DNA of 64,000 nt from assembly GCA_026645815.1 (NCBI GenBank), contig JAPKMR010000010.1, positions 35,637 through 99,636 of the forward strand, written 5' to 3'. A program made the position numbers and the translations under genes. Shown here piece after piece: positions 27,701 to 34,724 of this stretch. Below the pieces are notes generated by a model. It had not been told where the DNA came from. It saw only the letters and a program-made list of their open reading frames with translations, and searched no databases. Source of the DNA: Anaerolineae bacterium. GTDB taxonomy: Bacteria > Chloroflexota > Anaerolineae > B4-G1 > SLSP01. Numbering within the stretch: the stretch's first letter is position 1; each line of letters opens with the position of its first letter.

Positions 27701-28271
27701 CTTCATCGGCGAGTGGTTCAATCTTGTTGATCTCGTGGCTGGTGCGGAAACCGTCGAAGAAATGACAGAAAGGCACACGGGCTTCGAGTGTTGCTGCCTG
27801 TGCAATCAGCGCAAAATCATGGGCCTCTTGCACGGAGTTGCTAGCCAAGAAGGCAAAACCCGTCGAACGCGCAGCCATCACATCGCTATGATCGCCAAAG
27901 ATGGAGAGCGCCTGGGCTGCCAAACTGCGGGCTGACACATGGAAGACAGTGGAGGTGAGCTCGCCTGCAATCTTGAACATATTCGGGAGCATCAACAACA
28001 GCCCCTGAGAGGCTGTGAAGGTGGTCGTCAATGCACCGGTCTGCAATGCACCGTGGACCGCACCTGCGGCGCCGCCCTCAGACTGCATTTCAGCCACCAA
28101 CGGCACCGTACCCCAGATATTTTTGGAGCCCTTAGCAGAAAGTTCATCCGCCATTTCACCCATGGAGCTGGAGGGGGTGATTGGGTAGATGGCGATTACT
28201 TCGCTGACTTTGTGGGCTACCAAAGTCACGCCTGAATTGCCATCAATCGTCACCATTTGACGCTTCGCCAT
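24717..28271 (-). CDS. nifJ: Pyruvate:ferredoxin (flavodoxin) oxidoreductase
   Basis: A single-chain 1184-residue PFOR that interconverts pyruvate plus CoA with acetyl-CoA plus CO2 and reduces ferredoxin. The domain order is normal. The pyrimidine-binding domain begins '[28 protein letters not shown]' (core YPITPSS). The CoA-binding domain has '[17 protein letters not shown]'. Two 4Fe-4S motifs follow: '[17 protein letters not shown]' and '[15 protein letters not shown]'. The TPP domain starts '[24 protein letters not shown]' (core [11 protein letters not shown]) and has '[16 protein letters not shown]' and '[12 protein letters not shown]'. AGGAGG precedes the ATG. The enzyme marks an anaerobic or facultative metabolism. 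It is monocistronic by its own promoter and terminator. Confidence 0.96.
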   Translation of the reverse strand: [1184 protein letters not shown]

Positions 28272-28344
28272 AATAAAACCTCCTAAACGTGGTAAATCAA
28301 ACGACTGTAATGAATTCAGTCATTCGTAGACTATACAATTGCTT

Positions 28345-28372
28345 ATTATAGCACTGCCTGTAGAAGGAGCAA
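28345..28372 (-). promoter_or_regulatory. Probable promoter of nifJ
   Basis: On the minus strand TTGCTC (28372-28367) and a perfect TATAAT (28350-28345) are separated by 16 bp. The leader to the nifJ ATG is about 70 nt. Confidence 0.6.
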
Positions 28373-28419
28373 AAAAGGATTTTATGTAAGGGTTCAGATT
28401 CCCATCGCAAGGCACACTG

Positions 28420-28545
28420 CGGACTAAAGTCCGTCAAAGAGGGTGATTTTCGGCTGAAGCCCGCTAGAAAAAGTGGTTTTGGCTGAAGTGACGATTCAGC
28501 CGCTCCTTGTTGGGATTTCGTAGCAGGTCGCTGAACTGCTACGAA
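28420..28545. repeat. Cluster of short inverted repeats
   Basis: Four stem-loops lie within ~125 bp. The last, 28517-28545, has a 10-bp perfect stem with a 9-nt loop. The GGACTAAAGTCC and GGCTGAAGCC units resemble tandem 'ctaaag/ctgaag' hairpin repeats familiar from filamentous Chloroflexota genomes; that resemblance is from memory and not tested. Confidence 0.6.
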
Positions 28546-28645
28546 TGCCCTTGTTGTGGCAAGCAGGGGAACGCTGAACAGTAACATTTTCAAATTCGGA
28601 CTTCGGGGTATGATATAAGGTCAGTGTATGATAAAGGAAGCATAG

Positions 28646-29881
28646 ATGAAGAAACTACTCACCTTGACTCCAAGGGAAGAATCTCTGGCACGCTTGCAGG
28701 CGGCGATACCCAAAGGTCCCCTGGGAACTGAGGAAATTTCGACCCTGGAAGCTCTCAACCGGGTACTGGCTGAAGATATTCACGCGCCCCACCCTTTGCC
28801 GCAATTTAGCCGCTCGACGGTAGATGGCTACGCGGTCAGGGCAGAGGACACCTTTGGCGCAAGCGAATCGTTGCCTGCTTATCTCCAGATTGTGGGGGAG
28901 CTGCGCATGGGACGCGCTCCCGACTTGCAGATTAGCGCCGGCAAAGCAGCCCTTATCCACACAGGTGGCGCGTTGCCCGAGGGCGCCAACGCAGTAGTGA
29001 TGGTAGAGCGCACACAGGAAACCGGAACGCAGGAGATCGAAGTCTTCCGCGCCGTGGCGCCGGGCGAGAATGTTATCCCCACCGGCGAGGACGTGAATAC
29101 CGGCGAATTGGTGATGTCTGCCGGGCACCGCTTGCGCGCGCAGGAATTGGGTGGGCTGGCGGCATTGGGTTTTCTACAGGTTGTGGTGGCACGCCAACCG
29201 CGCATCGCGATCCTTTCCACCGGTGATGAATTGGTGTCACCGGAAGCCATTCCCGGACCCAATCAGGTGCGGGATATCAATAGCATAGCGGTAGGGGCAT
29301 TGGTCGCCCGGCATGGCGGCATTCCAATACGGTGCGGGATCATCTCTGATAACGCAGAAGCGCTCTATGCAGCAGCTAAAACAGCCCTGACGGAGGCAGA
29401 TGGTTTGATCATCACCGCCGGAAGTTCCATCAGCGCCCGCGATATGACAGCTGAGGTCATCAATCAGCTGGGGTCGCCGGGAGTGCTCGTACACGGCGTG
29501 CCCGTACGCCCAGGCAAACCCACAATCCTGGGGGTCTGCGATGGTAAAGCCGTCTTTGGACTGCCCGGCAATCCCGTCTCGGCGCTGAATACGGTGAGGT
29601 TGTTTGTCGCGCCGGTGCTCTGGCAAATGCAAGGCGCGCTGCCCCCACGCGCCGGTTTCGCCCGCGCGAGGCTCACGGAAAATATCCCGGGCGCAGCGGG
29701 ACGCGAATCGTTTACCACTGTACGCCTGGAGGAATCCCCTGAGGGCCTACGCGCTATTCCCATTTTTGGGGAATCCAATCTCATTTTCACGCTGGTGCGC
29801 GGGGCAGGCATCGTTCATATCCCCTTGGGCGTCACGGGTCTGGCAGCGGGCACAGAAGTAGATGTGGAGTTGCTGGAATAA
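28646..29881 (+). CDS. moeA: Molybdopterin molybdotransferase
   Basis: A 411-residue MoeA/gephyrin-E protein, which inserts molybdenum into adenylylated molybdopterin. The order of motifs is normal: 'PLPQFSRSTVDGYAVRAEDT' near residue 52 (core STVDGYAVR), 'IHTGGALPEGANAVVMVE' near 112, 'LSTGDELV' near 193, 'GLPGNPVSALNTV' near 312. One deviation is seen: the MoCF loop usually written GGxSxGxxD reads 'TAGSSISARDM' near 258, so the second glycine is replaced by serine while the serine-x-x-x-aspartate spacing is kept. AAGGAAG precedes the ATG. The next gene begins 30 bp after its stop. Confidence 0.9.
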   Translation: MKKLLTLTPREESLARLQAAIPKGPLGTEEISTLEALNRVLAEDIHAPHPLPQFSRSTVDGYAVRAEDTFGASESLPAYLQIVGELRMGRAPDLQISAGKAALIHTGGALPEGANAVVMVERTQETGTQEIEVFRAVAPGENVIPTGEDVNTGELVMSAGHRLRAQELGGLAALGFLQVVVARQPRIAILSTGDELVSPEAIPGPNQVRDINSIAVGALVARHGGIPIRCGIISDNAEALYAAAKTALTEADGLIITAGSSISARDMTAEVINQLGSPGVLVHGVPVRPGKPTILGVCDGKAVFGLPGNPVSALNTVRLFVAPVLWQMQGALPPRAGFARARLTENIPGAAGRESFTTVRLEESPEGLRAIPIFGESNLIFTLVRGAGIVHIPLGVTGLAAGTEVDVELLE

Positions 29882-29910
29882 AGAAGCAGGAGCTAGATAT
29901 CACGTCAACC

Positions 29911-31026
29911 ATGTTTACGCAGCACACCATAGCATTACCAGATGGGTCAATGACGCTCCGGCGTGCTCCGGGGGTTCCCCTCGCAGAAAGGGCTACCGTT
30001 GCGCTGCTCAGCGCGGCACGGCGCACCGAGGGCGCACGCGTCTTCGTCATGGGACCGGGAATAACTGCGGCAGCGGTGTGGGCAGCGCGCAGCGGCGCCG
30101 CTATCACGGCGTGGACGGAAAATGCCGCCGAAGCAGAAACTTTGCGAGCGACGTTTGAGACAGAACGACTCCCGGTTCCGCAGATTCTTCTGCAAGATAG
30201 TTTTGATGGGCTGGATCTGGGTTCCTGCGATATGGCGCTATGCCACCTGCCAAGAGGGCGCGCGCTACAAGTCGAAGCCTGGAAAATCACAGCAGCGATG
30301 TTGCGTCCCGGCGGACGGCTTATCTTTTCCGGCGCCACCCACGAAGGCATAAGCAGTACCCTCGCAGATGCAAAAGACCTGTTTGGGCGGGTAGGCATCG
30401 TCGTGCGCAAGGGCGGTTATCATGCCGGGTTAGCCGAACGCCCACCAGTGGGGGAGTTTCCACCTCCAGAGCTGCGCTACGAGACCCATGCGCTTGTTGT
30501 GGAGGGTGTGCCCACAGAGGTAGTAGGAGCGACCGGCGTCTTCGCAGCAGACCGGCTGGATATGGGGGCGGCAGCGCTCATTGCAGGGATGCAGATTGAA
30601 GCCCACATGCGCGTGCTGGAGTTAGGATGCGGAACGGGATTAGTCACGCTTGCGGCGCTCCGGCGCGGCGCCAATGCGGTTGCGGTGGATGTTTCAGCAC
30701 GGGCAGTGACCGCGACCCGGCGCACGCTGGCAGCCAATGGCTATCCGGGTTCCCCCGTGCAGCTTTCCATCGGTGCGGCAGCAGTCGCAGGGCAACGCTT
30801 CGACGTTGTGCTCGCCAATCCGCCCTTTCACAAAGGGCACGAGGTAGACCTGGAGAATGCCCGGCTCTTTATCACCGATGCGCGAGAGATACTCAGCCCT
30901 CAAGGGAAACTCTATCTGGTCGCCAACGCCTTTCTGAAATACGGACCGTGGCTTCAAGAGCACTTTGCACACGTCAGTTGTGTGTGGGAAGATTCGCGCT
31001 TCCGCGTGTGGGAAGCCTCCGTTTGA
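29911..31026 (+). CDS. Class I SAM methyltransferase, RsmC-like (two-domain)
   Basis: A 371-residue protein with an N-terminal degenerate methyltransferase-like half and a C-terminal catalytic half, the architecture of RsmC/RlmG rRNA guanine-N2 methyltransferases. The C-half has the SAM motif 'VLELGCGTGLVTLAAL' near residue 233 and the catalytic 'VLANPPFHKG' (NPPF) near 302, followed by the usual 'LYLVANAFLKYGPWLQEHF' (core LVANAFLKYGPWL). The target, probably a guanine in 16S or 23S rRNA, is inferred from the family. It follows moeA by 30 bp on the same strand and may be cotranscribed. Confidence 0.82.
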   Translation: MFTQHTIALPDGSMTLRRAPGVPLAERATVALLSAARRTEGARVFVMGPGITAAAVWAARSGAAITAWTENAAEAETLRATFETERLPVPQILLQDSFDGLDLGSCDMALCHLPRGRALQVEAWKITAAMLRPGGRLIFSGATHEGISSTLADAKDLFGRVGIVVRKGGYHAGLAERPPVGEFPPPELRYETHALVVEGVPTEVVGATGVFAADRLDMGAAALIAGMQIEAHMRVLELGCGTGLVTLAALRRGANAVAVDVSARAVTATRRTLAANGYPGSPVQLSIGAAAVAGQRFDVVLANPPFHKGHEVDLENARLFITDAREILSPQGKLYLVANAFLKYGPWLQEHFAHVSCVWEDSRFRVWEASV

Positions 31027-31071
31027 CCTATCAACATGGTGAGCAGGAGCATGCTCAAAAACCGTTTTCAC

Positions 31072-31099
31072 TTGTCAGATTAAGAGATTTAGGTATAAT
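31072..31099 (+). promoter_or_regulatory. Promoter of tRNA-Thr
   Basis: TTGTCA (31072-31077), a 16-bp spacer, and a perfect TATAAT (31094-31099), ending 13 bp before the tRNA. Confidence 0.75.
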
Positions 31100-31112
31100 G
31101 AACAACGTGAAT

Positions 31113-31185
31113 GCCACCCTAGCTCAATCGGCAGAGCAGACGCTTCGTAAGCGCCAGGTTTTGGGTTCGATTCCCAAGGGTGGCT
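31113..31185 (+). tRNA. tRNA-Thr (anticodon CGT)
   Basis: A 73-nt cloverleaf. The acceptor GCCACCC pairs with GGGTGGC. The D-arm is GCTC/GAGC, the anticodon loop is TTCGTAA with CGT at 34-36, and the T-arm is TTGGG-TTCGATT-CCCAA. The discriminator is T and CCA is not encoded. The anticodon stem has an A28-C42 mismatch. Confidence 0.95.
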
Positions 31186-31188
31186 CAG

Positions 31189-31213
31189 AGGCCCCGCAAT
31201 GTCGGGGCCTTTT
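31189..31213 (+). terminator. Intrinsic terminator after tRNA-Thr
   Basis: AGGCCCCG and CGGGGCCT arms with a 6-nt loop followed by TTT, 3 nt after the tRNA end. Confidence 0.85.
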
Positions 31214-31234
31214 GTGCAGCTAGACGAGGATAAA

Positions 31235-32221
31235 ATGCGCGGAAGACAATTCATGGAATGGTTATGGGGCCGTCTCAACGGATCAGCCTTCCTGAAGCTC
31301 TCGCTCGTACTGGTAGGATTGATCTCCCTATTGAGCCTCTGGCTTCCGCAAGCGCCTGTCCCTTTCAACGAAACCGCCGCCTTCTCACGCTGGGTAGCCA
31401 GTATCCACACCCGTCTAGATCCCTATACGGAGCAGTTAGCTGCCTGGGGTTTGCTCTCATTGAAAACCACGCTCTGGCTACGGTTGCCGCTGGCGCTCCT
31501 GGGACTAATTGTGGCAGCGCGCGCCACGACGTTGTGTGAACGATGGCGTGACCTGCCGCGTTTCACACGCACCCGGCAGGCATTGTTATTGCTAGGGCTG
31601 CTCGGCATTCTCTCAGGATGGGTCATACAACTGCAGTGGGGCTGGAGCGAAACCGGGATTCATGCCTGGCCTGGGGAAGAGGTGACACTGCCCCGAAGCA
31701 GCTATGTGCTCCCGCCGGTTGGCGATGAGCCACACACTCCATGGCATGGATTCGGGCTGTTTGTGTTTCGAGATGAGCCAGCGCTGGGACTGGATATTCA
31801 AGCACGCAATGAAGATGGTGAGATTGTCCCCCTGTTGCTCTCGAGCCAGAGCGCAGCCCAGGAGAAAATCCGCCTGATTTTGAGCCATCAGTTACCAGAC
31901 GGCTATTTCGGCATCCCAGAGGCAGATCTGGTGTTTCGAGTCACCTTGCAGCAAACACTACCGACGACCGAGTTCCAGACACAAATCTATCGCAGTTCCA
32001 GCGGCGCATTGATCACCGAGACGACCTTGCGCGGCGGCGGGGTCATCTTTGCCGACAAGATTCAATTACAACTCGACAGTCTTTCTGTACTTCAACTGCG
32101 GGTGGTGTACAATCCTGGAGCACCGGTCACGTTTGCAGGTTGGTGTCTGGTGGCAATAAGCGCAGTTCTAGTCCTTGTTGAACAGCGCACACACAAAGCG
32201 CCCCAGCCCAATGAGGCATAA
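31235..32221 (+). CDS. Membrane protein with ResB-like layout, function unknown
   Basis: Not firmly recognised. 328 residues. Hydrophobic helices lie near residues 18-40 ('LSLVLVGLISLLSLWLP'), 90-108 and 126-146. A soluble domain of ~140 residues follows ('FVFRDEPALGLDIQARNEDGEIV' in part, 'YSPLVFRVTL'-like strands), then a final helix near 295-318. This layout recalls ResB/Ccs1 cytochrome-c assembly proteins, but the histidines expected for that role were not clear and no ccsA gene is nearby. The ATG at 31235 has ACGAGG upstream; earlier in-frame starts fall inside the tRNA terminator. Confidence 0.6.
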   Translation: MRGRQFMEWLWGRLNGSAFLKLSLVLVGLISLLSLWLPQAPVPFNETAAFSRWVASIHTRLDPYTEQLAAWGLLSLKTTLWLRLPLALLGLIVAARATTLCERWRDLPRFTRTRQALLLLGLLGILSGWVIQLQWGWSETGIHAWPGEEVTLPRSSYVLPPVGDEPHTPWHGFGLFVFRDEPALGLDIQARNEDGEIVPLLLSSQSAAQEKIRLILSHQLPDGYFGIPEADLVFRVTLQQTLPTTEFQTQIYRSSSGALITETTLRGGGVIFADKIQLQLDSLSVLQLRVVYNPGAPVTFAGWCLVAISAVLVLVEQRTHKAPQPNEA

Positions 32222-32225
32222 GGTA

Positions 32226-32253
32226 TTCGCGATGCTCCAAAGCGGAGTATAAT
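32226..32253 (+). promoter_or_regulatory. Possible promoter of udk
   Basis: A perfect TATAAT (32248-32253) with a weak TTCGCG box 16 bp upstream, 75 bp before the udk start. It would also drive the following sugar genes if no promoter intervenes. Confidence 0.45.
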
Positions 32254-32328
32254 GAATACCGGTCGCTCAGCGCTAACAGCGTGCTGGCAAGTTTGCCCAT
32301 TGATTATACCCTATGATAGGAGGGAATT

Positions 32329-32964
32329 ATGCGACCATTGATTATCGGAGTAGCCGGAGGGACAGGTTCAGGCAAGACCACGGTTGCCAATCGTATCCTT
32401 GAGCGAGTGGGAACCGAGCATATCGCTTACATCCCCCATGATGCTTATTATCGCGACCTCAGCCACCTGCCGTATGAAGAGCGGCAGAAAATCAACTTCG
32501 ATCACCCCAATTCTCTGGAGACAGAGCTGATGGTAGAACATCTGATAGCTCTACGGGATGAACATCCGGTAGAGATTCCGGTCTACGATTTCACCATCCA
32601 CACGCGCACCAAAGAGACGCGGCATGTGGAACCGGCGCGAATCGTGTTGGCTGAAGGCATTTTGATCTTTGCTGAGCCGGAATTACGCCCGCTTTTCGAT
32701 GTCAAACTCTTTGTGGACACCGATGCTGATATTCGCCTCATTCGGCGCCTGCAACGGGATGTGGAGGAACGCGGGCGCACCGTGCAATCCGTCATCGAAC
32801 AATACCTGCGCACGGTACGACCGATGCACCTGGAATTTGTCGAGCCTAGCAAGCGATATGCAGATGTGATCATCCCGGAAGGGGGCTTCAATGAGGTAGC
32901 GATTGAGATGGTAGCGGCGCGGATTAGGGGGTTGTTGCAGGAGGCAAATGGCCATGCGAGATAA
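32329..32964 (+). CDS. udk: Uridine kinase
   Basis: A 211-residue P-loop kinase that phosphorylates uridine/cytidine in pyrimidine salvage. The Walker A is 'GGTGSGKTT' at residues 8-16. 'IPHDAYYRDLSHLPYEER' near 35 is the nucleoside-binding stretch, and 'NFDHPNSLETELM' and 'PVYDFTIHTR' are family hallmarks. 'VLAEGILIF' corresponds to the Walker B strand. AGGAGG lies 5 nt before the ATG. The stop overlaps the start of a sugar acetyltransferase by about 11 bp, so this housekeeping gene is translationally linked to the polysaccharide cluster. The linkage may tie nucleoside supply to UDP-sugar production, which is speculation. Confidence 0.93.
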   Translation: MRPLIIGVAGGTGSGKTTVANRILERVGTEHIAYIPHDAYYRDLSHLPYEERQKINFDHPNSLETELMVEHLIALRDEHPVEIPVYDFTIHTRTKETRHVEPARIVLAEGILIFAEPELRPLFDVKLFVDTDADIRLIRRLQRDVEERGRTVQSVIEQYLRTVRPMHLEFVEPSKRYADVIIPEGGFNEVAIEMVAARIRGLLQEANGHAR

Positions 32965-33565
32965 GGTGAGGATTCACGCCACCGCCGAGGTGGCAGAAAG
33001 CGCGCAAATCGGTGAGGGGACGTCCATCTGGCATCAATGTCAGATTCGTCCGGATGCCCAAATCGGGCGAAACTGCATCTTCGGAAAAGGGGCCTACGTA
33101 GACTTTGGCGTCAAAATCGGCGACAATGTGAAGGTGCAAAACTACGTTTCCATCTATCACGGCGTAGAAATCGAGGATGGCGTTTTCATTGGGCCGCATG
33201 TCTGCTTCACCAATGACAATCTCCCGCGCGCCATCAACCCGGATGGCACCCTGAAATCTGCCGATGATTGGGTATTGGGGCGGATTCTGATCAAACATGG
33301 CGCAGCATTAGGCGCGAATTCCACGATTCTGCCCAAGGTTGTCATCGGTGAATGGGCGATAGTCGGGTCGGGAAGTGTTGTCTCCAAGGATGTGCCCGCG
33401 TACGGGCTGGTTTATGGCAATCCGGCGCGTTTGCACGGTTTTGTCTGCCCGTGCGGGCAACGCCTGGAAGCTGCCGAGCAGGATGCGCAAACCGTACATG
33501 CCCGCTGCCCCAAGTGCGGAGCGCAGATTGAGATTCCATTGCAGACGTGGCAACAGGCAAAGTGA
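32954..33565 (+). CDS. Hexapeptide-repeat N-acetyltransferase (WbpD/WlbB type)
   Basis: A 203-residue left-handed beta-helix acetyltransferase. Hexapeptide repeats are clear ('IGEGTSIWHQCQIRPDAQIG', 'IFGKGAYVDFGVKIGDNVKV' in part). 'YVSIYHGVEIEDGVFIGPHVCFTND' holds the acetyl-CoA site (core GVEIEDGVFIGP). The family N-acetylates UDP-2-acetamido-3-amino-2,3-dideoxyglucuronate. After residue ~155 comes an extra Cys-rich tail with CPC and CPKC pairs, a probable zinc ribbon that most WbpD proteins also carry in some form. The ATG at 32954 has AGGAGG at 9 nt; an ATG at 32948 is too close. It overlaps udk and precedes the aminotransferase by 73 bp. Confidence 0.88.
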   Translation: MRDKVRIHATAEVAESAQIGEGTSIWHQCQIRPDAQIGRNCIFGKGAYVDFGVKIGDNVKVQNYVSIYHGVEIEDGVFIGPHVCFTNDNLPRAINPDGTLKSADDWVLGRILIKHGAALGANSTILPKVVIGEWAIVGSGSVVSKDVPAYGLVYGNPARLHGFVCPCGQRLEAAEQDAQTVHARCPKCGAQIEIPLQTWQQAK

Positions 33566-33638
33566 CATGCAGGAATGTGTGATGGACTGAATTCCCCATC
33601 ACCTGTATCGCGTAGACCACAATAAGGAGAACAACACC

Positions 33639-34721
33639 ATGATTCCCATTGCCAAACCCCAGATTGGGGATGAAGAAAAGCAAGCCGTTCTGGAAGTACT
33701 AGATTCAGGCATGATCGCCCAAGGTCCCCGCGTGAAAGCCTTCGAGGAAGGCTTTGCTGCAATGTGCGGCGTGAAACACGCTGTCGCTACGAGCAGTGGC
33801 ACCACGGCGCTTCATATCGCGTTGCTGGCGCATGGCATCGGCGCGGGTGCTGAGGTCATTACCTCGGCGTTCACCTTCATCGCCTCGGCGAATAGCATCC
33901 TGTTCACGGGCGCCCGTCCCGTGTTCGTGGATATTGATCCCGCGACCTTCAACCTCGATCCGGCAAAGATTGAGGCGGCAATCACCCCCAAGACGAAGGC
34001 GATCATGCCGGTGCACCTGTTTGGTCTGACCTGTGATATGAAGCCCATCCTGGATATTGCCGCCAAACACGGCTTGCTCGTCATCGAGGATGCCTGTCAG
34101 GCGCATGGAGCGGAGTATCAGGGGCAGCGCAGTGGGAGTTTTGGCACGGGAGCCTTCTCGCTCTACCCCACCAAGAACATCACCTCCGCCGAGGGTGGCA
34201 TGATCACCACCGACGATCCGGTCATTGACGAGAAATGCCGCGTCATTCGCCAGCACGGCATGCGCCGCCGTTACTATCACGACGAATTGGGGTTCAATTT
34301 CCGGATGACGGATGTGCATGCGGCGATTGGATTGGCGCAGTTGCAGAAATTGGAGCGCTTCAATGCCGCACGGATTGCGAACGCGGCCTATCTGAGCGCT
34401 CACCTCCAGGGCGTCATCACGCCGGTAACGCCGGAAGGGCAGCGGCATGTGTTCCACCAATACACCATTCGTGTGGAGGGTGGACGCCGCGATACGCTGG
34501 CACAACATCTGAGCGCCAACGGCATCGGCAACATGGTCTACTACCCGGTGCCCATCCACCAGCAGACCTTCTACGTCAAAGAGTTGGGCTATGGGGAAGT
34601 GCGCTTGCCGGAAACGGAGCGTGCCGCGGCGGAGGTGCTCTCGCTGCCGGTGCACCCGGCGTTAAGCCAGACGGACCTGGAGACCATCGTAGGCGCAGTA
34701 AACGGTTTCACAGGAGCGTAG
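33639..34721 (+). CDS. DegT/DnrJ/EryC1/StrS aminotransferase (WbpE/WlbC type)
   Basis: A 360-residue PLP aminotransferase. The N-terminus 'IPIAKPQIGDEEKQAVLEVL' (core IPIAKPQIGDEE) and 'SGMIAQGPRVKAFEEGFA' are typical of the WbpE group. 'VATSSGTTALHIALLA' forms the phosphate-binding loop, and 'IEDACQAHGAEYQG' carries the PLP-ring aspartate. The lysine for the internal aldimine is in 'FSLYPTKNITSAEGG'. In WbpE this enzyme makes the 3-amino group from the 3-keto-GlcNAcA derivative. AAGGAG precedes the ATG. The oxidoreductase starts 3 bp after its stop, so the two are coupled. Confidence 0.9.
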   Translation: MIPIAKPQIGDEEKQAVLEVLDSGMIAQGPRVKAFEEGFAAMCGVKHAVATSSGTTALHIALLAHGIGAGAEVITSAFTFIASANSILFTGARPVFVDIDPATFNLDPAKIEAAITPKTKAIMPVHLFGLTCDMKPILDIAAKHGLLVIEDACQAHGAEYQGQRSGSFGTGAFSLYPTKNITSAEGGMITTDDPVIDEKCRVIRQHGMRRRYYHDELGFNFRMTDVHAAIGLAQLQKLERFNAARIANAAYLSAHLQGVITPVTPEGQRHVFHQYTIRVEGGRRDTLAQHLSANGIGNMVYYPVPIHQQTFYVKELGYGEVRLPETERAAAEVLSLPVHPALSQTDLETIVGAVNGFTGA

Positions 34722-34724
34722 AGC

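Larger units (their letters stand above)
28272..28645. other. Intergenic region between divergent nifJ and moeA with short hairpins
   Basis: 374 bp without a credible gene. The left part holds the nifJ promoter. From ~28420 to 28545 there is a run of small inverted repeats: GGACTAAAGTCC, CGGCTGAAGCCC, GGCTGAAGTGACGATTCAGCC (arms GGCTGAA/TTCAGCC), and TTCGTAGCAG/CTGCTACGAA. The moeA leader follows, with AAGGAAG 5 nt before its ATG. Confidence 0.6.
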
